Source: JADJSS01 sp046329815 (GTDB lineage Bacteria; Bacteroidota; Bacteroidia; Chitinophagales; JADIYW01). From it: a stretch of 64,000 bases of DNA. The stretch's first letter is position 1. Each line of letters starts with the position of its first letter. The translations under genes were made by a program, and so were the position numbers. The notes under the pieces are model-generated. The model was not told the DNA's origin and searched no databases. It was given only the letters and a program-made list of their open reading frames with translations. This document shows, one piece after another, positions 7,541 through 17,054 of the stretch. The stretch is taken from assembly GCA_046329815.1 (NCBI GenBank), contig JAXLTY010000002.1:1240001-1304000 (forward strand), written 5' to 3'.

Positions 7541-9676
7541 ATGCAATTTAATATTCATACTCAAACAGTAGATATTGGAAATGGTAGAACTGCTACCATT
7601 GAAACCGGAAAAATGGCGCGTCAGGCAGACGGCGCTGTAGTCTTAAAAGTAGGTAACTGCATGATCTTAGCCACTGCAGTAGCGGCTGAATCGGCAAAAG
7701 AAGGCGTTGACTTCTTTCCTTTAACGGTAGAATACCAGGAAAAATTTGCGGCAGCAGGTCGTATTCCAGGCAGTTTCCACCGTCGCGAAGGCAGAGCAAC
7801 CGATTACGAAATCTTAATTTGCCGTATCGTTGACCGTGCGATTCGTCCGATGTTTGCGGATAATTTCAGAAACGAAACACAAGTATTGCTGTACTTAATT
7901 TCGAGCGATGACAACGTAGCTCCTGACGCACTAGTTGGCTTAGCTGCTTCTGCTGCTTTATCTATCTCAACTATTCCGTTCTTGGAACCGATCTCTGAAG
8001 TTCGCGTAGCTAAGATCGATGGAAACTATATCGTGAATCCATCACCGAAAGATATTGAAAGAGCAACTTTAAACATTATTCTGGCAGGTACTTCTGAAAA
8101 CATCTTGATGGTGGAAGGTGAAGCGAAAGAAGCACAGGAATCAGAATTAATCGAAGCAATCAAAGTTGGTCACGATATTATTAAAAAACACTGCACGGCA
8201 ATCTTAGAATTAAAAGCAAAATGCGGTAAAGAAAAATCAGCAGTTGCAGAACCGGAAGAAGACACGGAATTATACGAAAAAATTAAAGCATTTGCAGAAC
8301 CGAAAGTTATAGAAATAGCAAAATCGGCGTCTGCAAAACACGAACGTAAAGCTGCTTTCAAACAAGTAAAAGAAGATTTCTTAGCAACGATTCCTGAAGA
8401 AGAACTGGAAACATTCAATAAAGGTTTGTTCTCAGAATACTTACATAAAATTGAAAAGAACGCAATCAGAAATACGGTTTTAAACGACAGAGTTCGTTTA
8501 GATGGCAGAAAAACAGATGAGATTCGTCCGTTAATTATGGAAGTGGATATTTTACCATCTGCACATGGTTCTGCATTATTCACACGTGGCGAAACGCAAT
8601 CATTGACTACAGTTACTTTAGGTTCTAAAACCGATGAGCAAATGATTGATAAAGCGGAAGAATTAACGTATAGCAAATTTATGTTGCATTATAATTTTCC
8701 ACCATTTTCAACAGGCGAAGTAAAAGCATTGCGCGGAACTTCACGTCGTGAAGTTGGACACGGAAATTTAGCGCAGCGTTCATTAAAACAAATGTTACCA
8801 TCCGAAGACACGAATCCATACACGATCCGTGTGGTTTCTGATATTTTGGAATCCAACGGTTCGTCTTCTATGGCAACGGTTTGCGCAGGTTCATTAGCAT
8901 TAATGGATTCAGGTATTCCGTTCAAAAAATTAGTTTCAGGTATTGCAATGGGTATGATTGCTGAAGGTGGCAAATACGCTATTTTATCAGACATCTTAGG
9001 TGATGAAGATCATTTAGGTGATATGGATTTCAAAGTAACCGGAACGCGTGATGGTATTTGCGGTGTTCAAATGGACTTGAAAGTAGATGGTCTTTCTTAT
9101 GAAGTTTTGTCGGAAGCATTAGAGCAGGCAAAACGCGGTCGTTTACATATTTTAAGTGCGATGGAACAATGCATGCCTGCACCGCGCGCTGATTTGAAAC
9201 CACATACACCACGCGCTGAAAGCATTAATATTCCGAAAGAATTTATCGGTGCTGTGATTGGACCAGGTGGAAAAATCATCCAGGAAATTCAGGAAAAAAC
9301 AAATACAGTTATCACGATCGAAGAAGATAAAGAAAAAGGTATTGGTAAAGTAACGGTATTGTCGAACAATAAAGACAACATGTTGGCTGCATGGAAACGC
9401 ATCAAAGGTATTGTTGCCGTTCCGGAAGTTGGTGAAGTATATGAAGCAGAAGTAAAATCAATTATGCCTTACGGTGCATTCGTTGAGTTCATGCCTGGCA
9501 AACAAGGTTTATTGCATATTTCCGAAGTATCACATTCACGTTTAGATTCATTAGAAGGCGTTTTAACGGAAGGCGAAAACATCAAAGTAAAATTATTAGG
9601 CGTTGATGCGAAAACAGGCAAATTCAAATTAAGCAGAAAAGTATTAATGCCGAAAACGGAAGAGCAAGCAAATTAA
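7541..9676 (+). CDS. pnp: Polyribonucleotide nucleotidyltransferase (PNPase)
   Basis: 711 residues, full length. It degrades RNA 3' to 5' phosphorolytically and forms a trimer. Order: first RNase PH domain (about 10-140, with FHRREGRATDYEILICRIVDRAIRP), all-alpha linker (about 240-310), second RNase PH domain (about 315-545, with LHYNFPPFSTGEVKALRGTS and MATVCAGSLALMDSG), KH domain (PKEFIGAVIGPGGKIIQ, about 565-620) and S1 domain (EVKSIMPYGAFVEFMPGKQG, about 630-700). Start ATG 7541 follows the rpsO terminator. A strong terminator follows. Confidence 0.98.
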   Translation: MQFNIHTQTVDIGNGRTATIETGKMARQADGAVVLKVGNCMILATAVAAESAKEGVDFFPLTVEYQEKFAAAGRIPGSFHRREGRATDYEILICRIVDRAIRPMFADNFRNETQVLLYLISSDDNVAPDALVGLAASAALSISTIPFLEPISEVRVAKIDGNYIVNPSPKDIERATLNIILAGTSENILMVEGEAKEAQESELIEAIKVGHDIIKKHCTAILELKAKCGKEKSAVAEPEEDTELYEKIKAFAEPKVIEIAKSASAKHERKAAFKQVKEDFLATIPEEELETFNKGLFSEYLHKIEKNAIRNTVLNDRVRLDGRKTDEIRPLIMEVDILPSAHGSALFTRGETQSLTTVTLGSKTDEQMIDKAEELTYSKFMLHYNFPPFSTGEVKALRGTSRREVGHGNLAQRSLKQMLPSEDTNPYTIRVVSDILESNGSSSMATVCAGSLALMDSGIPFKKLVSGIAMGMIAEGGKYAILSDILGDEDHLGDMDFKVTGTRDGICGVQMDLKVDGLSYEVLSEALEQAKRGRLHILSAMEQCMPAPRADLKPHTPRAESINIPKEFIGAVIGPGGKIIQEIQEKTNTVITIEEDKEKGIGKVTVLSNNKDNMLAAWKRIKGIVAVPEVGEVYEAEVKSIMPYGAFVEFMPGKQGLLHISEVSHSRLDSLEGVLTEGENIKVKLLGVDAKTGKFKLSRKVLMPKTEEQAN

Positions 9677-9700
9677 TCGTATTATTCTTTAGATAAAATA

Positions 9701-9731
9701 AAAACGCGTTTCAATCGAAACGCGTTTTTTT
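9701..9731. terminator. pnp terminator, also usable from the minus strand
   Basis: A perfect 12-bp stem (aaaacgcgtttc / gaaacgcgtttt) with loop aatc and flanking A and T runs, placed between the convergent pnp and the gene at 9750-10460. Confidence 0.9.
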
Positions 9732-9749
9732 ATAAAAAATAACAATGTA

Positions 9750-10460
9750 TTACAGCAACTGCTTCACTACGGTAATACTTACAATGTCGCTCCAGTGACC
9801 TACAATTTTATCATCCATACGGTAAATACTTTTGTATTTCCACAATTCTGCTTTTACAGGCAACGAATGATTGTCAATGTAATTTGGTTTAGTATCAATG
9901 TCGCATCTTACAAAATCATTGCCATCGCCTCTGTCCACCCAAATTTCCAAAGCATCCATACCATTCTTGCTCCAGATAATTTCCGGCTGACCGCCTTCAA
10001 TTAAATGTACTTTAATGGTTGGTTTGATAGTATCTAAATTAGGTTTCGCTTTTTTTACAGTTGATACTTCAATACCCAAATCCAAGCCATCAGACTCTGT
10101 GTAATTGATATGACTTTTAATGCGGTTAGCAAATGCTTTAACGCGTTTAAAAATACCAGCAGAAACAGCAGGCGGAGCAGCCGTCAAAGTTGGCGCAACT
10201 GGAGCAACACTTGCCGTAACGCCTGCCGGCAAGCCGTCTTTAATTTCTTTGATATAGGCATTTAGTTTTTTCAAATACTCACCGTATTGTGTTTTGTAAT
10301 TGAGATGATAACTAAAGTACAATAACGATGCTAATATATCAGCTACTTCAGCAGCAGTAATATTGTATTTGGCGCTGTACTGTGCAATTTTGTTCGCAAA
10401 GTTCCTCAGCCAGGTTTCTTTTTCAGAATCCGTTCTTGGTAAAAATCCATTCTTTTTCAT
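9750..10460 (-). CDS. Hypothetical protein with helical N-terminus and fibronectin-like C-terminus
   Basis: 236 residues from ATG 10460, no signal peptide. Residues 1-85 look helical (ETWLRNFANKIAQYSAKYN); about 86-110 is a Pro/Ala/Val-rich linker; the C-terminal 75 residues are beta-rich with IIWSKNGMDALEIWVDRGDG and YKSIYRMDDKIVGHWSD, resembling an Ig/fibronectin-type fold. The same kind of architecture (helical N-part plus fibronectin-like C-part, no signal) recurs at 49165-49794. Function unknown. It is upstream of nothing on its strand and stands alone between pnp and a repeat array. Confidence 0.7.
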   Translation of the reverse strand: MKKNGFLPRTDSEKETWLRNFANKIAQYSAKYNITAAEVADILASLLYFSYHLNYKTQYGEYLKKLNAYIKEIKDGLPAGVTASVAPVAPTLTAAPPAVSAGIFKRVKAFANRIKSHINYTESDGLDLGIEVSTVKKAKPNLDTIKPTIKVHLIEGGQPEIIWSKNGMDALEIWVDRGDGNDFVRCDIDTKPNYIDNHSLPVKAELWKYKSIYRMDDKIVGHWSDIVSITVVKQLL

Positions 10461-10573
10461 AATGTTAAAATTTAAAGATTAATAAATAATTTTTGTGTGC
10501 ACATAAAATAAACAACGAAAAACAATGCCAACTATTTCATATTTAACCCAGATAAAATTATTTTTAATACATT

Positions 10574-10846
10574 TTAACATTTGCGCACTATACAATGCGC
10601 ACAGAGCACAACCACATGTTTGTTGCGCACTAATACATGCGCATCGCGCGCGGTAGTATGCGCGATGCGCACAAGAATATGCGCACTGCGCAGTTAATCA
10701 TGCGTAACATACATAATGCCATGCGCCACACGCAACAAGCAATGCACATGGCACATAAAAGTTTGCGCAATGCGCATGATGATATGCAGAGGTCGCCAAT
10801 TATGTTGCGCGATGCATATAAGACAATGCGCATTGCGCATGTATAA
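10574..10846. repeat. Tandem array of about 13 degenerate 21-bp units (TGCGCA-rich)
   Basis: Units start at 10574, 10595, 10616, 10637 and so on every 21 bases to 10826. The common form is ntgcgca, a second ntgcgca, then seven variable bases; TGCGCA is itself a palindrome. The first three units are the most decayed. Because 21 is a multiple of three, several frames stay open and translate to a heptad with Met-Arg-x-Ala, but no start signals or codon bias suggest a gene. It fills most of the 574-base gap between 10461 and 11034. Confidence 0.85.
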
Positions 10847-10862
10847 TCGTGGCGAGATAATT

Positions 10863-10939
10863 ACGCTTCGCGTCATGGCGAGGTACGAAGCCATCTATAA
10901 TTTAGATTGCTTCAGTGCGTTCGCCATGACGCGAAGCGT
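10863..10939. repeat. 77-bp palindromic element
   Basis: A perfect 19-bp inverted repeat at the ends (acgcttcgcgtcatggcga and its complement) with partly complementary inner arms (tacgaagccatct / agattgcttcagtgc). The whole element can fold into one long hairpin. A diverged copy lies at 15004-15094. This type of dispersed hairpin with cgtcatggcgag ends is familiar from bacterial intergenic repeats. Confidence 0.85.
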
Positions 10940-10981
10940 GTATTAACTGAATTTCGCAAGAGCATTTTCATTAATCTTGAT

Positions 10982-11010
10982 AAAAAATCCTGCGTGTAGC
11001 AGGATTTTTT
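10982..11010 (-). terminator. Terminator of the matrixin-type protease gene
   Basis: A 12-bp stem (aaaaaatcctgc / gcaggatttttt) with a 5-base loop, 25 bases beyond the stop codon of the minus-strand gene at 11035. T runs occur on both strands. Confidence 0.85.
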
Positions 11011-11034
11011 AGTTAAACTGTATAAAACCGAAGA

Positions 11035-14000
11035 TTAATGTGTAATGACAATTTCTTTGGTAACCGTATTATTGCCATCCGAAATTTTTATCAGGTATAA
11101 GCCATTCGATAAATTGCTGATATCAATAGTAGCTGAATTAGCACTGAAAGCATTTTTAAATACTTCCGTTCCATTGCTTTTGAATATACTTATGGATTGG
11201 ATATTTTTTGCATCATTCAGGTTGATGGTAATGGCATTGCTGCCCGGATTTGGATAAACAGTTGCTTTAAGCGCTGACTTAGCCGTTGAATTTCCCTGGT
11301 TTGGCGAACCAGGTGCAAAACCGGTTGGGTTTACAGTGAGTTTGGCAGCAGCAGAATAACCTATACAACCTGCTGTATTCGTTCCTTTACAACGGAAATA
11401 ACTTTGATCAAAACTATATGGTGTATTAGTGATAGATAAAACTTGTGTTGTTGTGCCACTAAAATAGCCGCCGTTGTTAATATCATTGTAAACAGAAGAG
11501 CCGGCTAATTTTTGCTGCCATTTGTATTGTAATGTTGAATCTGTTGATTGTGCAGGAAAATTAAAACTGCCATGTTCATTTACCGTTCCGTTTGTTGGAT
11601 TTGCATAAAAAGATGGTGTGTTAAATGTTAAAACTGCCACTTGTGTATAAAGTGTACAACCATCTACATTTGATATTTTACATCTAAATGATTTTCCATT
11701 TAAACCTGCTACTGTGGTTGGAATGGTCATAGTTCCGGTCGTTGTTCCACTAACGCTTGTACCTAAAACAATTGGAGTAACATTTACCCAACTACTGATA
11801 TTATATACTTCCCATTGATACGTTGGAGCAGGACTGCCGCTTAATTGTTCGCAATAAGCTGTAAAAGAAACTGATGAGCCAACACATGCTACTTTACTTT
11901 GTGGACTGGAAAATTCGCGGATAGGTTTTAAAAATGAACAACTAGGCATAACTTTACTTGTATCTCTAATATATAAACTTGCTTTTTTATCCATTTGACG
12001 ACCTGTACCAATATAGCTTCGTTGTGCAGGTGTTTTAGATATGTTTAATGTTTCATTCCAAAACATTAATTCTAATTCATGCATGGAATTTGTAGTTGCA
12101 TTTGGATTAATAATGTGCATTAATCCAAGTGCATGTCCTAGTTCATGTAAAATATCTGAGTAGAAATCATATTTCCCACTTGGTTTGGTATCATTGATGC
12201 CATAATGCCAAATTATTCCCGTCATTTTAATACCTATGTCTGAAGCTTGCCTTCGTGGAATGCCACCACATGTAGCGACACATGAAGTAGTTTCCATTAG
12301 TGTACCATTTGCTAAAGTATTATCTATGTATAGCATGCTTATAGTATCGAGATTGTTTATCGAGCCATCTGCAAAATATTGATAATTGTTATAATCATCT
12401 TTTTGCAGTCGTAGATCAATTCTTAAAAATCTTGCCCATACATTTATAGCGCTGTCTATAACAGCAATGGCTTGTGGATATGGCTGTAGAGAATTTCCGA
12501 GTTTGAAAATAAATGATGAATTTTGGCAATTTCGAAATGCCCATACTACTTTTTTCTTAGTAGATGAATTCTCTATTCCAAACTCTACATCTAAATTTGT
12601 AGTGGTGCTATCTCTAAATCCTATATCATTTACTACCTTAAATTTACCACTGCCTGCAGTCACATCTTTTGTAAAATTTGAATTTACAATTGTTGATGGA
12701 ACTTTAACCTTTATTTCAGAATCATTCCAACTTACATAATCTAATGTATCACATCCCTGCATATATCTACTGAAGCTATCCGCATCTGGAAATAACACTT
12801 GCCCTTTTCCTCTCGTAGTCCCAAAATTAGTTCCGGTAATTGTTAAAACCTCATTAGTACCTGCTCGTATAACCGATGGTGAAAAACCGGTTATTTTTGG
12901 TATTGGGCAAAGTGCAATGGGTGAATTATCTGTGCGGAATACATTATCATACGATTGTATCGGACCTGCTATAGAATCGTTGCTATGGAGTTTATAACCG
13001 GTTAAAATATCGCATATCACAGGATCTACAAATTTCATTTTAGCGGTTGCCTGGCAGTTTTTTATTCTGAATTTTATATGCATCAGTTGCAAAGGTGTAG
13101 TGCCTACTGCTATGCGAGTTGGCACATATAACGAATCGTTGGTGCTTAAATTGATGCCCACCACTGTATCTGAGATGTAGCCGGGTCCATATATTTTGTA
13201 GTTTATATTATTGAACGATGTTCCCTTTGTAGCTGTTAAATAATTTTTTACATAGAGAGAATCGCCGAAAGCAGCTTTATCAAAATTGAGACGTACAAGT
13301 GTGCCCTCAAAATAGGTGGCCTGTGTGCCCCACACATAAATATCAAAATCGAGATAATTAACACCGGCAGCCGTAGAATAAGCAATATTCCTGATATCAA
13401 GGTTTAGGTTTCCGCCGCTTGCAAGTTTTAGATTTGGATTTGCTTTTTTTTTTGCTTCCTGCTCTGCTTTTGCCAATTCTTTTCCTTTTATAAATAATGC
13501 TTCTCGTTTTTGTGTTTCTATTTTTATTTTTTGCAATTCTGCGTCTTTAGCTTCCTGTTCGGCTTTCTCTTTTTTTAATTGTATTTGCTGTAAGCTATCT
13601 TCTACAATATCTGTTCTATCTATAAAGTCAGTTTGTAGATTAAAGCTTTTTATAGATTTTCGCAATTCTTTTGCATTTCCAAAGTCTCCTGCCCAAGGTG
13701 CAAAGTATTTATTATCCCAACAATCTTGACAATATATAATAGCCCTATCATGCTCAATTACCATTGTGTTTTCCATCTTTTTGTCCCACACACACCCTTT
13801 ACTATTAGATACATTTTTGCCAAAAACAATACCTCTATTACCTTTCTGTGTAAAAACTGGTGGATGATTACCATGTGATGGTTTGACAGTGCTAATTGTA
13901 ATCTCATCATCATCAAGAGAAGGTGCTTCACCGCCTTTTACAATTACCTGTACAAAGCCAAGTTTCATGCCATTGCCTTTAAAAACATTAGTTACTTCTA

Positions 14001-14205
14001 CTAAAAGAGAAGTATAAATAGTATTTATACCTCTCTCATCTTTTACCCAATACCCTTTGCTATCCACAACAGTACCTTCAAAAACATAATCTGCGTTTTG
14101 CAGCATGTCAGGTACTTTGGCAGGTGTTTGTTTTTCGGTTTGTGCATTCAGGTTGGCTGTAATTATTAATGCAGCAATCGCAATCAAAAATTTTAAATTT
14201 TTCAT
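11035..14205 (-). CDS. Secreted matrixin-type zinc metalloprotease with T9SS type A sorting domain
   Basis: 1056 residues with a signal peptide (about 1-22, ending NLNAQ). An N-terminal beta domain (about 25-150, DMLQNADYVFEGTVVDSKG) is followed by a charged helical stretch rich in KAEQEAK, a cohesin-like beta region, an IPT/TIG domain (ITGFSPSVIRAGTNEVLTIT), the zinc protease core with HELGHALGLMH at 687-697 (HExxHxxGxxH), two Ig-like domains, and a type A C-terminal sorting domain (ATVYPNPGSNAITIN, ending VTKEIVITH). It should leave through the type IX system and stay at or outside the surface. A frameshifted copy of the N-terminal domain lies immediately upstream. Confidence 0.9.
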   Translation of the reverse strand: MKNLKFLIAIAALIITANLNAQTEKQTPAKVPDMLQNADYVFEGTVVDSKGYWVKDERGINTIYTSLLVEVTNVFKGNGMKLGFVQVIVKGGEAPSLDDDEITISTVKPSHGNHPPVFTQKGNRGIVFGKNVSNSKGCVWDKKMENTMVIEHDRAIIYCQDCWDNKYFAPWAGDFGNAKELRKSIKSFNLQTDFIDRTDIVEDSLQQIQLKKEKAEQEAKDAELQKIKIETQKREALFIKGKELAKAEQEAKKKANPNLKLASGGNLNLDIRNIAYSTAAGVNYLDFDIYVWGTQATYFEGTLVRLNFDKAAFGDSLYVKNYLTATKGTSFNNINYKIYGPGYISDTVVGINLSTNDSLYVPTRIAVGTTPLQLMHIKFRIKNCQATAKMKFVDPVICDILTGYKLHSNDSIAGPIQSYDNVFRTDNSPIALCPIPKITGFSPSVIRAGTNEVLTITGTNFGTTRGKGQVLFPDADSFSRYMQGCDTLDYVSWNDSEIKVKVPSTIVNSNFTKDVTAGSGKFKVVNDIGFRDSTTTNLDVEFGIENSSTKKKVVWAFRNCQNSSFIFKLGNSLQPYPQAIAVIDSAINVWARFLRIDLRLQKDDYNNYQYFADGSINNLDTISMLYIDNTLANGTLMETTSCVATCGGIPRRQASDIGIKMTGIIWHYGINDTKPSGKYDFYSDILHELGHALGLMHIINPNATTNSMHELELMFWNETLNISKTPAQRSYIGTGRQMDKKASLYIRDTSKVMPSCSFLKPIREFSSPQSKVACVGSSVSFTAYCEQLSGSPAPTYQWEVYNISSWVNVTPIVLGTSVSGTTTGTMTIPTTVAGLNGKSFRCKISNVDGCTLYTQVAVLTFNTPSFYANPTNGTVNEHGSFNFPAQSTDSTLQYKWQQKLAGSSVYNDINNGGYFSGTTTQVLSITNTPYSFDQSYFRCKGTNTAGCIGYSAAAKLTVNPTGFAPGSPNQGNSTAKSALKATVYPNPGSNAITINLNDAKNIQSISIFKSNGTEVFKNAFSANSATIDISNLSNGLYLIKISDGNNTVTKEIVITH

Positions 14206-14223
14206 GTTATATGTTTTTTAGGT

Positions 14224-14887
14224 TTAATTTTTTATTGTAGCAATACTATCTTCAACAATATCCGTTCTATCTACAAAATCCGTCTTTAGATTAAAACGTC
14301 TAATAGATTTACCCAATTCCTTTGCATTAGAAAAGTCTCCAGCCCAAGGTGCAAAAAATCTACGGCTTCCACATTCTTCACAAAATATAATAGCTTCTAT
14401 TTGATCAAGAATCATTATATTTTCAAGTTTATTATTCCATTTTATTCCTTTATCAGCACCAACTACTTTTCCTGCAACAATACCTTTTTTGACCAATTCT
14501 ATTGAATTTTGGTATATGTATATCATCCTCTAAATAAAAAGGAACTTCTATTAGTTGATTTTTATCCGTTTCAGATGGTGCAGTTCCACCTTCTACTATA
14601 ATTTGAACTAATCCTTGTTTCATTCCAATGCCTTTAAATACAATTTCTACCTGTACCAATAAAGATGTAAATATTGTTTTTTTTGTAACACCATTACTTA
14701 GTTCTAATGTAACAGGGAAACCTTTACTATCCACAACCGTACCTTCAAAAACATAATCTGCATTTTGCAGCATATCAGGTACTTTTGGTGTGGTGGTTTG
14801 TTTTTCGGTTTGTGAATTGGCTGTATTAACCAAACAAGAAGTTAAAAATAGTACGATTAACAAAGCGTTTTTAAGTAAGTTTTTCAT
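14224..14887 (-). pseudogene. Frameshifted tandem copy of the protease N-terminal domain
   Basis: Two overlapping frames (14453-14887, then 14224-14526) together match residues 1 to about 205 of the downstream 1056-residue protein: a signal peptide, PKVPDMLQNADYVFEGTVVDSKG, then after the shift FAPWAGDFSNAKELGKSI and TDFVDRTDIVEDS. The frame changes at a run of six T at 14485-14490; removing one base restores a single open frame of about 220 residues. It ends where the paralogue enters its charged helix, so this may be a stand-alone N-domain protein, either inactivated or affected by a sequencing error. Confidence 0.75.
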
Positions 14888-15003
14888 TTATGGTATATTT
14901 TAATATTTTGTAAATGTAGGTATTTATTTTAATCTTTGTTTCTTTTTTAACTCAACTCTTACATTTTTTACAAAACCAGTTTAAAATTATTCAAAACTAT
15001 ATT

Positions 15004-15094
15004 CACGCTTTGCGTCATGGCAAGGCACGAAGTCATCTTTAAATTAGATTGCTTCACTGCTTCCGAAGTTTCGGAACGCAAGGACGCGATGCGC
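15004..15094. repeat. Diverged copy of the 77-bp palindromic element
   Basis: It shares the order of landmarks with 10863-10939: a left arm gcgtcatggcaaggcacgaa, then atct..agattgcttcactgc, then a right arm with ggacgcgatgcg. An extra internal hairpin (ttccgaagtttcggaa) has been added. It lies in the 432-base gap before rpoD. Confidence 0.65.
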
Positions 15095-15127
15095 TGAACA
15101 ATAAATTTCGCAAGAGTTTTTTTTTAT

Positions 15128-15168
15128 AAAATCCAAATACTGTTTTTCAGGTATTTGGATTTTTTTTT
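15128..15168. terminator. Strong hairpin terminator before rpoD
   Basis: A 13-bp stem (aaaatccaaatac / gtatttggatttt) followed by a long T run on the plus strand. No plus-strand gene precedes it closely. It probably insulates rpoD from transcription coming from the repeat region. The remaining bases to 15320 hold the rpoD promoter region; no clear TAnnTTTG box was assigned. Confidence 0.7.
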
Positions 15169-15320
15169 GCGCTTACAGAAACAATTGTCATTATTTAGCG
15201 TATATTAGTATTGAACTATTTAATGCTGGCTATGACATTTAATCTACAAAAAAATCTTTTATTATTTTTTTTGGTTCATGTTCGGTTTAGCATAACTACA
15301 TATTTAAACCTAAACATCTC

Positions 15321-16187
15321 ATGAAACAATTAAAAATCACTACCAAGATCACCTCGCGTGACAGCTTCTCGATTGACAAGTATTTAAACGAGATTTCTAA
15401 ACTTCCAATGCTTTCGGAAGAAGAAGAAGTAATTGTTGCAAAAAAAATTCGCGAAGGCGATCAGGAAGCGATGGAAAAACTCATTCAATCTAATTTACGT
15501 TTTGTCGTGTCTGTTGCCAAACAGTATCAAAATCAAGGACTGGCACTGAACGACTTAATCAACGAAGGAAATATCGGCCTGATAAAAGCAGCTACCAAAT
15601 TCGATGAAACCAAAGGTTTTAAATTTATTTCGTATGCAGTCTGGTGGATTCGTCAGTCTATTTTACAAGCATTGATTGAGCAGCCGCGTGTGGTGCGTTT
15701 ACCAATGAACAAAGCTACTATCTACAATAAAATACAACGTGCTATAGTTGAGTTTGAACAAAAAAACCAACGCGAACCATCGAACGATGAGCTGGCTGAA
15801 ATACTGGAAATGAAACCGGACGAGTTAGCTATCTTGCGCGCTACTCTTTCTTATCACCTATCTATAGATACGCCTGTTGGCGATGATGATGAAACTACGA
15901 GTTTAGATTTGATGACGGACGATTCGATGGAAAAACCGGACACGCATTTAATGGATGAATCGCTGCATGATGAACTGGAACATGCGCTACATTCTTTATC
16001 TGACAGAGAAGTGGAAATCATTAAGTATTATTTTGGTTTAAATGAATTCAATCAATCGTATTCGCTGGATGAGATCGGCATCAAAATGAATCTTACGCGT
16101 GAGCGTGTGCGCCAGGTGAAAGACAAAGCATTACGCAAAATGCGCCGCTTTGCTATTTCTAAAGAATTGAAGTCGTATTTAAATTAA
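15321..16187 (+). CDS. rpoD: RNA polymerase primary sigma factor, RpoD/SigA family
   Basis: 288 residues, the short form typical of Bacteroidota, which lacks the large region 1.1. Region 1.2 is FSIDKYLNEISKLPML; region 2 contains NLRFVVSVAKQYQNQGL, DLINEGNIGLIKAATKFD and the promoter-melting FKFISYAVWWIRQSI; region 3 follows with EQPRVVRLPMNK; region 4.2 is DEIGIKMNLTRERVRQVK. All motifs are intact. It directs transcription from housekeeping promoters such as the box before rpsO. Single gene with its own terminator. Confidence 0.97.
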   Translation: MKQLKITTKITSRDSFSIDKYLNEISKLPMLSEEEEVIVAKKIREGDQEAMEKLIQSNLRFVVSVAKQYQNQGLALNDLINEGNIGLIKAATKFDETKGFKFISYAVWWIRQSILQALIEQPRVVRLPMNKATIYNKIQRAIVEFEQKNQREPSNDELAEILEMKPDELAILRATLSYHLSIDTPVGDDDETTSLDLMTDDSMEKPDTHLMDESLHDELEHALHSLSDREVEIIKYYFGLNEFNQSYSLDEIGIKMNLTRERVRQVKDKALRKMRRFAISKELKSYLN

Positions 16188-16243
16188 TGATTATCGATTA
16201 ACAATTGACGATTATTTTCTTATAATATTCTTTATAATTTAGC

Positions 16244-16277
16244 GTTACAAGAATCAATACCTTGTAACGTTTTTTTT
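16244..16277 (+). terminator. rpoD terminator
   Basis: A 9-bp stem (cgttacaag / cttgtaacg) with a 9-base loop and seven T behind it, 57 bases after the rpoD stop. Confidence 0.85.
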
Positions 16278-16376
16278 ATGTAGAATATTGCATGAAAGCT
16301 GATGGCAATTATCAAATTTCTAAAATCCTCATTAATCATACATCGTTAATCGCTAATTATCTTTATCTTTATTTCC

Positions 16377-17033
16377 ATGAACAAACCGATTATTGCACCA
16401 TCCGTTTTATCGGCAAACTTTGCCAATTTGCAGCAAGACATGGAAATGCTGCACAACAGCGAAGCTGAATATATTCATATCGATGTGATGGACGGCGTTT
16501 TTGTTCCGAATATTTCTTTTGGTTTTCCTGTAATACAAGCGATTCGTAAATACAGCACTAAATTCTTTGATGTGCATTTAATGATCGTTGAACCTGATCA
16601 ATATATCGATGCATTTAAAAATGCCGGCGCTGATGGTTTAACCGTTCACCTGGAAGCGTGTACCCATTTGCATCGAACCATACAAAAAATGCGCAGCGTT
16701 GGATTGAAAGCTGGTGTTGCTATCAATCCGCATACCAGTGTTCATTTGCTGGAAGATACTATTGCTGATATCGATTTAGTTTGTTTAATGAGTGTGAATC
16801 CTGGTTTTGGCGGACAACAATTTATTGAAAATACATTTGATAAAACAGCGCGTTTAAAAGATTTGATTTTGAAAAAAAGCTCTAATGCTTTAATTGAAAT
16901 TGACGGCGGCGTTTCTTTGCAAAATGCCAAACAACTCATTGAAAGCGGCGCTGATGTTTTGGTTGCAGGCAATACTGTTTTCAGTTCAGCGAATCCAACA
17001 GATACTATTCATCAATTAAAAAATATATCTTAG
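16377..17033 (+). CDS. rpe: Ribulose-phosphate 3-epimerase
   Basis: 218 residues, usual length. It interconverts ribulose 5-phosphate and xylulose 5-phosphate in the pentose phosphate pathway. TIM-barrel signatures are intact: IAPSVLSANFANL, the metal-binding HIDVMDGVFVPNISFG, FFDVHLMIVEP, MSVNPGFGGQQFI and EIDGGVSLQNAKQL with the phosphate-binding DVLVAGNTVF. The next gene, a TonB receptor, starts 21 bases later, so they are likely co-transcribed. Confidence 0.97.
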   Translation: MNKPIIAPSVLSANFANLQQDMEMLHNSEAEYIHIDVMDGVFVPNISFGFPVIQAIRKYSTKFFDVHLMIVEPDQYIDAFKNAGADGLTVHLEACTHLHRTIQKMRSVGLKAGVAINPHTSVHLLEDTIADIDLVCLMSVNPGFGGQQFIENTFDKTARLKDLILKKSSNALIEIDGGVSLQNAKQLIESGADVLVAGNTVFSSANPTDTIHQLKNIS

Positions 17034-17054
17034 CGTTTAGCGTTATATAGCAAG

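Noticed and set aside
8170..8676. Long minus-strand frame inside pnp
   Set aside because: It is antisense to a fully conserved gene and has no family features.
10574..10846. CRISPR array
   Set aside because: Units are tandem with no unique spacers, and no cas gene is present.
16188..16376. Possible extra gene between rpoD and rpe
   Set aside because: Only a terminator and short AT-rich repeats are visible; no open frame of use.
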